The position numbers and the translations under genes are program-made. From Hondaea fermentalgiana (Eukaryota > Sar > Bigyra > Thraustochytrida > Thraustochytriidae), in assembly GCA_014084085.1 (NCBI GenBank), contig NPFB01000070.1, positions 179,756-241,579 on the forward strand: a DNA stretch of 61,824 bases, written 5' to 3'. The notes under the pieces are model-generated. The model saw only the letters and a list, made by a program, of their open reading frames with translations, was not told the DNA's origin and made no database searches. Position 1 is the stretch's first letter. Each line of letters begins with the position of its first letter. Below, piece by piece: positions 1 through 10,464 of the stretch.

Positions 1-476
1 GGGCGCGCCGGACGCGCAGGCAGGCCGGCAGCCGGCAGAGGCGGCAGAGGCGGCAGAGGCGGCAGAGGCGAGGCGAGGCGAGGCGAGGCGAGGCGAGGAG
101 GTGGGTCACGGCGTGCTTCTTCGCCGAGGACATGGCACAGGGGAACCAACATGGCACGGCGAGGGTGCGGGCACAGATCATCTACCACCATGGGGCAGGC
201 AGAATGTGGCGTAGCCTGGCTCGCCCGTGGCAACGCGAGACAGCACGCCGGGGACGTTCGAAGGCATCACGATGGCTCGACAAACTGTATGGCAAGAGCA
301 ACGTTGCCTCGTGTGCAACTCAAAAAAGAAAAAAGAAAAAAGAAAAAAGAAAAAAGAAAAAGAAAAAGCTGTCAGAAAAAGACTAGAAAAAAAAGACAGC
401 TCCTCACGCGGAAGCAAATCTATAGCAGAAAGCGGCCGGCAGCGGCACCCAAGCAGACCGGCATACCTCACGCGCG
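1..476. other. 5' flank of first gene, low-complexity
   Basis: Non-coding DNA upstream of the first gene. It holds GGCAGA and GGCGA tandem units at about 36-100 and an A/G-rich GAAAAA tract at about 323-400. I see no convincing coding frame. The stretch just before the ATG at 477 is the likely 5' UTR. Confidence 0.5.
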
Positions 477-1481
477 ATGCTGCGCACGGCGCTGGGTCGC
501 AGCGAGTGGACACGCGCCGCGGCAGAGCACGGCGCCCGCGTGGCAAGTCTCCTGGCCGAGGGCCGAGATGCAAAGGGCGGCCTGCGCGCAGACCACCCAA
601 TCTTCAACTTTTTGCGGTCCTACTACTTTGTCAAGAGCGCGGCGGACGTGCGCAAGAAGTTGACACGCTGGAGCCCAGGCGCCCTCGCTTGGCTGCGGCT
701 TGGCAACATCCCGGATGCCGAGCAAGATCAGACTCTTTCTGCCCTCCGTCTCGAGCGCGCTCCCCAAGACGAACCGCCGCCACACGATGGTCGCCTGCAG
801 GACTCCTCTTCATACTGCCGTGTCATCGTGACACAAAAGGACGCTGATGCCTTGCATTTCGTACAGGGCGTCTTGCAATCGACCACGACCAATGCGCCCG
901 TGCTCAACTGTTTCGGCATGCACGAATGGGCCATGCTCTACCAAGAAGCCGATGAGGATGAACCTTTTGCGGCCCAGTTCCAGTCCTTGCCTCGCCGCGT
1001 CGCGCAGCAGGACATTAATGCGACCGTTCGTGCGCTCAAGGTCAACTGCACACATTTTGACGCCATGCGTTTCTTTGCCAAGTCCGCCAAGACGTACAGC
1101 CGCCATCACGACATTGACCGGGAACAGAGTTTTGTGTCGGAGAATCCCGCTTGTCTGCACGCGCAAATGGACCTTTTACGTCATGCTCTCAAACTAGGTG
1201 CGCTCATACCGGGTGCGATGCTTGCCAACGCTCTCGAGCTTGCCCTCGAAGCCCGTGCTCTTGACGTTGCTGCAAGTCCTTATGACGCCACAGCCTTTGG
1301 TCTGGAACCAGTTGCAGTGGAGACTGAAGTTGGAAAGGCAGAGTACAAGACTCGCCAGCTTCGTCTAGCACAACGCGCTCGCCCACTTCGCCGTGCAATG
1401 CTTGACTATACTCGCGCTGTCATCGACGCAAGAGTGGACCCATACGCCTCGAAAGAGGCCGCCTCGGGCGCTCATGCCTGA
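477..1481 (+). CDS. Bacterial-type protein annotated as 3-methyladenine DNA glycosylase
   Basis: A 334-residue protein from a single exon, starting at the first ATG of the frame. It matches a family common in actinobacteria and also found in plants, which databases usually label 3-methyladenine DNA glycosylase. Hallmarks seen are HPIFNFLRSYYF at about residues 40-51, FGMHEWAMLY at 146, CTHFDAMRFF at 191, CLHAQMDL at 226 and ASPYD at 266. The length and motif order match family members, so it looks complete. The glycosylase label is to my knowledge an automatic annotation without firm biochemical proof, so the activity (base excision repair) is uncertain. The next gene, ORC2, is convergent and about 2.3 kb away. 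I am confident of the family and unsure of the function. Confidence 0.82.
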   Translation: MLRTALGRSEWTRAAAEHGARVASLLAEGRDAKGGLRADHPIFNFLRSYYFVKSAADVRKKLTRWSPGALAWLRLGNIPDAEQDQTLSALRLERAPQDEPPPHDGRLQDSSSYCRVIVTQKDADALHFVQGVLQSTTTNAPVLNCFGMHEWAMLYQEADEDEPFAAQFQSLPRRVAQQDINATVRALKVNCTHFDAMRFFAKSAKTYSRHHDIDREQSFVSENPACLHAQMDLLRHALKLGALIPGAMLANALELALEARALDVAASPYDATAFGLEPVAVETEVGKAEYKTRQLRLAQRARPLRRAMLDYTRAVIDARVDPYASKEAASGAHA

Positions 1482-3770
1482 TCGAAGCGTTCCGTCCCAC
1501 AATCTCTCAGGCTTCATCATAGATGTTCTCCGCGGTTTTGGCGCGTTGCGTGCGACTGATTGCATGCTGGCGATTCGGTGAATTATTCTCGCGAACTTTT
1601 CTTTTGCAAGATGCAAAAAAGGTCTCCCTCTGCACATACCTGATTCTTCCCTTGTTTTCATCTCGTCGGGGTTCTCTGTCTGTGTGTGTCAAGCGCTTAT
1701 GCCACTTCGAAATAAATATGTGGCAAATTGAGTTCCCCTTATCTGGGGAAGGGTGCGAGTTAGTGGAATAGATTGGGCGAACTCACAATCCTGAAAGCTT
1801 ACTTTCGCAAAAAAAGAGGATGGATCAAGGGTTCACTTAGCACACATTTCTGAGAGGCGAGAAGTCATTTGTAGCAATGAAGAATGACTTGCAAGGCAGT
1901 ATTTGTGCAGAATGAGAGGTTCGGGGCGATAGCCTTTTAAGCTGCAAGTGTATATACTTTGGGGTGCACTTAGTCGGGCCACTTCTGTGAGCCCCCCATG
2001 TATCTTCGACGGACGATCGATAACTCGCACCATCTTGCAAAAAGTCAAACCCTCACCCAGAGGCTATTAGGGAGGCCTACCTCAAACACTCCAAAGGAAA
2101 AAGGAGAATTCCGCGAAACAGGGATGGTTGGGCTCAGAGTGTCGGCTCCAACCTCCATTGCGAGTCGCGTCGATTTTTAAAGAGTCTGGAGCGAGCGGGC
2201 AAGCGGTAAAGTTCGGATCCATACAAGCCCAAAGAGCCCCGAACGGCTACTTTACTATTGTTTTTTTTTGTGGTGGACTTGCTCATGTCTCCTATGGAGA
2301 CTGAGCAACCCTCATAATGGTGATAAGGTGGACCGACTAGGTGCACCCCTAAGTATGTGTATTCTTTGTCAACTTTTTCACATGTGAGTGTGCACGCAAA
2401 TCAATGGCACGTAGGCGTTGGTTGCAAGATGTCGATTTGGAAAACCAAGAGTCTGTGCTGCATTTCCGAAGACTGCCCATCCACAACAGAATGACACGCG
2501 GTTTGAGCATTAGCAACGCAGGAAAAAGCTCGGGTCGATAGGTCAAGACGATAGCTTTACTGTCGATCTTTATGTTATGCAAGGTAGGCCTGTTGCGCGC
2601 AAGAACTCTTTGGTTTGTAAAAAGAACATGTGTTCAGCTATCCGAGTATTATTGACAGAAAAGGAGAATTCGCACGATACTTGCACCGTAGCATGTACTG
2701 TCGAAATGATCTCTTATCATGCGAGTACAGTCGGTGGAGATGGTCCTTTGGAAGTCGTTTCCAAGTTTATACTTTAAATGTTCCCACAGTAATGGGCTTC
2801 GAATGTCTTCTGCAAGCACACAGTTTGGTAAAAAAAAAAAAAAAAAAAAGAGAATCATTTGTGCATTCGAAAGATCATGCGCGGCTTCGGTATGGGGGTA
2901 CGTGCATGATTCTTCGGGGAAGGGCGGGAAGGGTGGGAGGAGGAGGAATCGGGATATTGAAAGACAAAGAAAAACATGAGATCCACCTCGCGAACTTGCG
3001 CACAAACTTAGGCTGGTCTGTCTTCTGCAGAGTTCTCGCACTTGCATAGGTAAAGAACGCCTTTGCTTCTAAAGTACGGCGTTGGCACGATTGTGAGCAT
3101 TCCTTATTATTGGACCACAATAAAGAAGTGGACCTTTCCACGGACCTGATGTCAGGCAGGAGGTTGCTCTGAGAGAGACAGATACCGATGATGAATATCG
3201 AAGGGGCACGATGCGAGAACAACGCACCAGCCCACGCCGTGGGGACGCGCGGACTTGAGCATCAGTACAACGCCGCGCCATTAGTCCGCGCCGAGCTTGG
3301 TCCGCGCCCGAAATAATATTAGTACAATCATAGTCCTACTTAGTAAAGATGGACCAGGGTCGTGCCCTGGGGCCTCTGAGGCGAAGGACCGCGCGGCGAC
3401 CAAAGTCGATGCCAGAAGCCGGCAGAATCGAAACCAACCCAACTACACCAAAGCATTGAAGCTAACTGCAAACAGCAGCGTGAGAAACTTTCAGCCTTCC
3501 TTCCCGTTTCGTGCTAGGAATTTCTCTTACGTTCAGTCAAGTGAAATCAACTTCTTTTTTTCATCCTTTCTGATCTCTGAGGAATTAGGTTCGCAAGTCT
3601 TTAATGTCATCGCTAGTTCGAGCTCGGCCAGGCCATTGAGCGTTCGCCACCAGCGCATATACGTCGAGCGAACTAGCGTTACGTATGCGAAAGCTGTACA
3701 AGTTTGCAAACCACGCAAAAACAAACATCAAAAACCCAAAACCCAAAAGGAAAGATCTGGACTGAAAATA
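1482..3770. other. Intergenic region, no gene recognised
   Basis: About 2.3 kb between the convergent first gene and ORC2. GC is lower than in the coding DNA. It contains an AATAAA at 1711-1716 that could serve as a polyadenylation signal, copies of AGGCCTA at 2073 and TAGGCCT at 2585, and a run of about 20 A at 2828-2850. Short open frames here show no recognisable domain. Confidence 0.5.
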
Positions 3771-5667
3771 TTACGCTTCAAGACCGTTGATCTTGTCAAT
3801 CTCGCGCTTGATGACACTGGGATCATGTGTAAGGTAAAGAAGCTCTTTTCCGTCGGGAGAGAGACGAGTTCCGAGGATGCTGTGGTCTTTGAACTCGACG
3901 AGAAGACTGCGTAGAGCTCTTTCTGTCGAGACGAACATTTGGTCGCGACAAACATTGAGCAGGTCTGCGAATTCCATTCCAGGCAGTGAAGTGGAGCCCG
4001 CGGCGGCAGAGGCCTCGGTAATTTCAAGTTGGGTGTCGGCCAAGACTTCGAGGACGGAAATGTGATTCGGAGTGAGACTGGAAAGCACAAAGGCAGCACC
4101 GCGCGATCCATGTACGTCTTGGCCACGCACGAGCGAGGGCGCGCCAATCCCCTCAAACAGATAGGACTCTCGCGTTGTGACTTCGCGCCAAACCCAACGG
4201 CAATTTTCGAGCTGCTTTGGATCCCAAAGCAGCTCTGCGGCAATGTGATCCACGGAGGCGACTAGATGGACCTGCGGACTTTGGGCCAGGAGGCTCAGTG
4301 CACGCTTAGGGCCGAGGCCGCGCAAGATGCTCCCGTCAATGTTGTGCTGTGCGATTCGCAAGTAATAGTCAGTACAAGTTCAGATTTCTCAGGGCTGGGT
4401 GGCTGGGTGGCTGGGTGGCTGGCTGGCTGGGTAGCTGGCTGGCTGGCTGGCTAGCTGTCTGGCTAGCTGGGCGAGTGGGCGAGCGAGCACGCACAAGCAA
4501 GCTTGCAAAACTTACAACAATAAGAAAGAGATTTCGCGTCCAGACAGGAGCGCTTGGATCGAGGTCAAAGCCACGAACGGGTTGCTGCCTGCTAGCGATG
4601 GCGGAAGAATCATCCTCGTCGCCGTCTATATGAATTTTGCGCCGACGAGCGACCTCCGTGGAGAGCTCGACGGCAAGGGTGCTCATGGCTTCCAAAGAGC
4701 GAGAAGGTCGGAGACTTTCGGTCTCGCTGAGACCTATGTAGTGTTGAAGGAGGGTCGCAAGCGCCGCGCGGACATTGAGCGTGGCAGAAAATCCCGACAT
4801 GACCATGATGCAAGACGCGGGACGTTTGCGCGCACGTTCATAGGCGCCAATCGCGGTAGCGTAGCCCTCAAGGACACGTTTCTTGGATCCAAAGCCGTGC
4901 ACGAGGATATTGAAGCCCTGTTCCATGAGAACGTAGTCCCGGGGAAGGTACCGAACGAGGGCGGTGACAGCGTCACGCACGGCCACTTCTGTATCTTGCG
5001 TGCGCGAGGACGTTTTTGCCTGGGCCGTTTTTGCAGACCTGGCTAGAGACCGAGCAGAAACGCCTCCGGTACGCGTAGGCTCTGGTGCTGCTGCTGCTCG
5101 TTGCCGCAGCATGGCGCGTGCTTCCTTTTCAGAAGGCAAGTCAAGTTGCGCAATGGACTTGATCTTAGCCTTGGTGTGAGCTGCACGAAGCGAGGCGAGT
5201 GAATTTCTGCGTCGTTTTTGCATTTCTGCGTTTGTTTCCATGTCAAAGTAGGTCGACACAAGTCCCGACTTGGCTGCGTTGACGCGCTTGTGCTTTTGCG
5301 ATCGTCTACGGCCCTTGCCATCGCCGTCGTCCTCCTCGCCTTTGTCTTCATTTTCGTCGTCATCGTCTTCCTCTACGCCGGGGGCGACGACGCCGTTGTT
5401 GTCGTCGTTGAAAACGGCATTGCCATCGTCTTCCTCTTCCTCCTCCTCCTCCTCGTCGTCGTCGTCGCTGGAGAAAAAGGTGCTTCTGTTGCCGCTATGC
5501 GCCTCGTCGCGGCGACGTTTCTGGCCGAGAATGGAACGCGCGGGAGTAGGTTGAGGCGAGGGCTGCATGGGGGTTGCGACGAGGGCGCCTCTTCGGGGGC
5601 CGGCAACGACCACTCTGCCTACGAGACCGTGGCGTCGGTCGCGAGAGCGCTTCTTGGCGGACGGCAT
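3771..5667 (-). CDS. ORC2: Origin recognition complex subunit 2 (two exons)
   Basis: Spliced gene: complement of 3771-4346 joined to 4516-5667, giving 575 residues, close to human ORC2 (577). Exon 1 carries a basic, acidic and disordered N-terminus, then the conserved core (YLPRDYVLMEQGFNILVHGFG). Exon 2 begins HNIDGSILRG and carries IASVDH-like VASVDHI, LLWD, the SLT.N segment and the C-terminal winged-helix EFKDH motif. Removing the intron joins NLFLIV to HNIDG exactly as in ORC2 orthologues. The start is the ATG at 5667 (MPSAKKRSRD), preceded by AAAG; an upstream in-frame extension has low-complexity composition. ORC2 is a structural subunit of the origin-binding complex that loads MCM helicase in the nucleus. 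The assignment is strong. Confidence 0.93.
4347..4515 (-). other. ORC2 intron with CAGC tandem repeat
   Basis: A 169-base intron on the minus strand. The donor reads GTAAGT, starting at 4515. The acceptor is CAG, ending at 4347. A TACTGAC branch-like motif lies at 4368-4374, about 20 bases upstream of the acceptor. Much of its interior (about 4390-4470) is a degenerate repeat of CAGC/CAGCCACC type on the minus strand. Retaining the intron would bring a stop in frame before exon 2. Confidence 0.88.
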
Positions 5668-8600
5668 CTTTCTTTTGTTCGTTCGTTCGTTGGTCACGTT
5701 GCGTTGCGTTGCGTTCCGTTGCTGTGCTTTACTGTGCGTTGCTGACGCACGACAAACTGCGCCGAGAGAATGCGACGTGCCCTTCTCCTCCACCTACTCT
5801 CGCCTCCTTCTTGCGCAAACGCAAAGCAAGCCCCGGACTAAGCGGATTGTCGCGGCGCCGAGTTTGCAACCTAACGACCAAGAAGAACTTACTGTTAGGC
5901 CTCTACTAGGACTACTACTAGCAGGACAAGGAAAGCCTACGCGAGTCAGAGCGATCGAATGATCGACCAAATCGTGCAGCGCTTAACTAATAAAATTCAA
6001 TACGGACACTCAAGGGAAGGAAGGACAAAGCATAAGTCGCAGGCCTATGACTCACATCGTGCTCAAAGCTAGCTGGCTGGCTGGCGGCTGACCGGCCGGC
6101 CACAGCACAGCAATAGATGAGAATCAATCCATGGTGCAGTAGGGCCTACTTCTAGTACTTTCATAACCAATAGAACTTAAGCCGAGACGAATAACGCGAA
6201 CACAAATACCAGATACAGAAGCAATTGCGTTGTGCAAAAGAAGCGCTTCTCTTACCAGACCAGGTAATATGTCGAGCGAGCGGCGCAATAGGGCTGCGTT
6301 CTTGCCAGGCCTTGAGGTGTGGGAAATCCTTGTGAGGACTCCCGTGCGATTCTGTCTTTCGAGGCATGCGGCTGCAGCTGCGGGCGCCCTGGGGCCCAGC
6401 GCCTCGGCCCGAAGCAGGGCGCAGGCTCGGCGGCGGCCAGGAGGCGGTGATGTTTCACGTAGCCGGCGACGCACGCGGCGAGTGCGGGCAGCCTGAGCCG
6501 GGCGCGCGAGTGGCCACGGCAGATCCAGTGCGGCGTTGCGCCAAGAGAAGCTCGTTCGCGAAGGGCGCAGGTGCGCTGACGTCGGAGGCACTTGTTGAAG
6601 CGCGTTCTAGTGTGGGAGAATGTTTGTGTCGGGAGAAGACACCAACCAGCCCACGCCACTACGAGTTTCTGGCTGTTTCTATCCTCTGCGGGGCCCGGCC
6701 CCCGACAGGCTAAGGGACCCATGGTCAGGCGCCCCAACGCTCGTTACGTCGTCTAGTCGTTTGGCCTCGCCCTGACCTGCCCACTCGCAGCGTAGTCGGA
6801 CGTCCGCGAAGCCGCAGATCTGGCTTTCTTTTGTCACGGCCGGTCGCCGTCATCACTGCTGCTGTTGCTTCTGCCACTGCAGTTCCTGCTGTTCCTGCTG
6901 CTGCTACAGCTGCTACAGACCAAAGTTGCCTTCTATTACCTTCTCCTCGACTCCCACTGGCCGCCGCGCATCGAGCGCATGATTCGCCGCTCGTGAGCGC
7001 GGGCAGCTGCCGATTACAGGCGGCCGACCCTGCATGCGAAGCAGAATGGCAGGGGGAGGGTGGGGCCGAGGGGGGGGGGAGGGTAAGAGGAGCGCCAAGG
7101 AACTCGAGGCGGCCGGCGGCCAGGCAGCCAGGCAGCCAGGCAGCCAGCCCCCTCCTGGCCACTGCAACCTGAATCAACGCTGGCTGTGTCCTGTTCTTAT
7201 TGCTTCCTCTCGGGCGACCCCGCGCTCGCACACACGAACTCACGCGCCAACGCTGCCACCTGCGGCTGCGGCAGCGCTTCGTCGATCCTCTGACGTGAGC
7301 TCTCTGTGCCGCCGGCCTCCCAAGCCGCAGTGCTAGCTAGCTAGCTATCTTATCTAGCTAGCCACAGCCAGCCAACCAGCCAGCTGTGCCGCTTGCGCTT
7401 GCGCCGCCCCATTTCTACCTGCCTCTCTCCCTTTTTTTCTTTCTTTCCTTTCTTTCTCGCTCCGTTTCTGCCCTCCGGACATGAACTGCATGCGTTCCTC
7501 CCACTGCTGCGGCAGCCTGGGCCGCAGAGACAGGCAAGGCGGAGGGAGCACAGCAGGGCAGAGGTCTCTGTGAAGAACACAGGCGCGCGCCCACTGCGTT
7601 CTTGTCGGCGCGGCCCGCTGCTCCCGCGTCGCCCTGCACGTCCCCGCCGCCTTTGTGAGTTTCTTCCGCGCAACTGTTGCCCCACGCGCCGCTCTCCGCG
7701 CTTCGTCCGCGGCGCGGGGGCCAGCGGGCGTGCTGCGCGTCGCAGTGGGCCCCAGGTGAATCGCGGCGGGCGGCCGGCGCGAGGCTCCGGGCCTAGGCAA
7801 CGCGCAACGCGGCCAAGGAAACTTGCCGGCTCGCTTTCCCCCGGGCCTCCCCTTCAAGGCACAACCTCCTCAGGTACCACGCAGCATGCGTAGGGCTAGT
7901 GGCGATAGGTGAAGCGCTGCAGAGCGTCCCCAAGGCAAGCATAGGCTGCAAGGAGCGAGAGGACTACCTACGAGCACCCGGCGCAGCTTCTGCCTGCAAA
8001 ACGGGCAACGGCCAGGGAGAGACGCGGACGGACACCAGCCAGGCCCGGCGACGGCAGGGGCAAAAAGCCACTGGCCCACTTGCCTGCCTGCCTGCCTGCC
8101 TGCTTGCTTGCTTGCTTTCTCCGGTTTCTTGTTCGCCTTGCAAAGGCCCTGCGCAGGACCTCGGCCTCGGCCGGACACTGAGGCAGCTCACGAGTCCTGC
8201 ACCAACTAGATGTTACACTAAGGGGATGTATGGTGCGTTCTTGCGAACGGACGGTCGATTTGACAGGTGTGGGTGAGCACAGAAGCCCGCATCGATAGAG
8301 CTTTAAACTGCCCCCTCCCCCCCCTCGCCCCCCTTTTCTCCCCGTAGTTCCTTCTCTCCTTGAAGAAAATGCATAAACAGCCATATTACTCGTCCCGCTA
8401 CGGCTAGTGACTATGCTAGGCATCTGATTGCCGTCGGTCAGACGCGAGGCGTCGGTCGCAAGCTGCTTTGCCCTGCGTGCAGCGTGCCACGACTTGGGTA
8501 GACAGGCGAGTGGCGCGTCTCGTAGGTGCCTCTGGGTTTCATGAGGCCCGTAGGGGCGTGCGGCTTCAGGGCAGGCCCCCAGGGCGACGAAACAACCCCG

Positions 8601-10464
8601 CAGATCGCTCCTTTCTCACGTACTTTCTGCAAACTTTCTGGCAATTTCTTCCCCGCTCCTCGTAAGGCTTCTAAATTTCTCTCCCACACCTCGTGTCTAA
8701 ACTTTCCGCAGCAACCCGCACCAGCATTTGAAGCGTGCGCTCGTGCCCTGCGTTCTTGCTCCAAATGCCTTGAGACACAAGGCACGGTCAGGCAGACTTT
8801 TGCCTGCCCGCCTGCAACATTCATCAGTATGTGTCGGCATCAAGGAAGGGAGGGGAGACAGAGACGGAGCGCCGAGCAGCCAGCCGCGATGGCGCGACGG
8901 GCCGGCCCTCCCTCCCTCCCTGCCGCCAACCGCCTCGCGCCGACCACCGATGGCTGCGCCGTGCCTCGCACCCGTCGCGGCCGCGCGCCCTTCATCTCCC
9001 TCCCTCGCTCCCTCACAAGCCGCGTGCGCCCTCTCCGCAGCCGCGGCGATCATCCGCCTCCCCAACTCCCCCTTCCCCTCTTTTTCTAATTCTCCGGGTC
9101 CCGCAGCGTAGTGGACGCGCGGCTTCCACAGCTCCATGGCCTGGCAGCTGCACGGGGGCGGCGGCCGGCTCCGGTGACGGGGCCCGCCGCATCGAGAGCC
9201 TGAGCCGCGCGCGAAGAAGAGCGCCCACCGGCCTGGAGGTGAGAGATGGAGCGAGGCGAAGCGGGGGGGGCGGGGTGTGAGGGGAGAAAGAGCGTGTGGG
9301 GAAAGTGAGGAGGGAAGGCGTGAGGCGCGGCAGCCCCGGAGGCAGGGCAGGCGGCTGACTGCGGATAGGAGTGCGCGGGAGGACCGGACTAGCAGTGGAG
9401 AGGCGGGGTGGAAGAAGGAAGACAGTGGGGAAGAAGGCAAGAGAGAGGGGGAGAGCGAGAGAGAGCAAAAGGGGCAGGCCGGAAGTTAGGGAGGGCGGCG
9501 GGCGGCGGCAGACAGCTTTCGCTCGCCCGTCTCCTGCGTTCCTGCTTGCTAGGGCGAGCGCGGCGGCGTGACTGGTGGCCAGGTTGTGCTGAAGGGCCAG
9601 GGCTCAGGCTCGGAGCAGACGTGGAGGAGAAAGGAGAAGAAGTTGAAAGAAAGTTTAAAGAATAAACAAAGAAAGAAACAAAGAAAACAAGAAACAAAGA
9701 AAGAAACAAAGAAATCAAGAAATAAAGAAAGAAACAAAGAAAGAAAGGAGAGAAAGCAGAGAAGGAGGGTAGGGCAGGGGCAAGCGAGCGAGCAAACCTG
9801 GAGCGCGACGAGCCGCGCGCCTCGCAACGAACGATCGACGCGGGAGCGAGGAGAGGCAGCAAGGACGCGCCACGCCGCGACGCGCTGCGCCGCACGACCC
9901 CGCGCGGCGCAGCCCAGGCCCAACCCGCGCACGCGCCGCGCCGTGCCCCGCGCGCCCGCCCGCTCGCTCGGCCGCCGCGAACGGCGTCCGTCTCGTCTCG
10001 ACTCGACTCGTCTCATTCACCCACTCCTCCGAGGCAGACAGCCAGCAGAGAGGGCGCAGAGGGGAGAGAGGCCTGGCCTCTGGCCTCGCCCAGCAAGGCA
10101 AGACGGGCCTCGCCCAGGCAAGGCGGCAGGCGGGCCTTGCTCGGCCGCGGCAAGCCAGGCCAGGCCAGGCGGCCCTGTCCGAGGACAGGGCGCGCGAGCC
10201 CGGTCGCGCCAACCGCGGCCGCGGCGCCTGCGTGTCTGTGTCTGCGCGCCTGTGGAGAGAAGCAGGCAGAGAGATTGTTTGATTGACAAGGGGAAAAACA
10301 CTTGGTTGGGCCCATCGGGGCAGCCGCGCGTGGACGGCCGGGCCGGAGAGCGAGCGAGCGAGCGAGCGAGCACCTTGACGGTGCTGTCTGCCTGCTGACC
10401 TGTCTGGCTGGCCCGTTTGGACTGCTCGGTCGGGAGAAAGAAAAAGGCCCTCGCCGACTTCACA
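5668..10464. other. 4.8 kb GC-rich, repeat-rich region without a recognised gene
   Basis: Lies between the divergent ORC2 and AP2-domain genes, so it must hold both promoters and 5' UTRs. It shows many overlapping open frames on both strands, rich in Arg, Pro, Ala and Ser. This is the pattern expected of GC-rich non-coding DNA, and none has a recognisable domain. Low-complexity tracts include GCAA/GGCA-type stretches near 8085-8115 and a long GAAA/CAAA tract at about 9633-9745. AGGCCT palindromes occur at 5896 and 6041. Long 5' UTRs or non-coding RNAs are possible but not demonstrable here. Confidence 0.45.
9633..9745. repeat. GAAA/CAAA low-complexity tract
   Basis: About 110 bases of imperfect GAAA, CAAA and GAAAC units on the plus strand, upstream of the AP2-domain gene. 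It gives spurious Lys/Glu-rich open frames. Confidence 0.8.

Noticed and set aside
3297..3914. Plus-strand 205-codon frame near the ORC2 3' end
   Set aside because: It overlaps conserved ORC2 exon 2 in antisense and has no recognisable domain.
4369..4515. Read-through C-terminus of ORC2 exon 1 rich in Ser-Gln-Pro
   Set aside because: It is the intron repeat read as protein. Splicing at GTAAGT and CAG restores the conserved ORC2 sequence.
5218..5745. Plus-strand hydrophobic frame with Val/Leu runs resembling membrane helices
   Set aside because: It is antisense to the acidic Asp/Glu tract of ORC2; GAC/GAG codons read as Val/Leu on the other strand.
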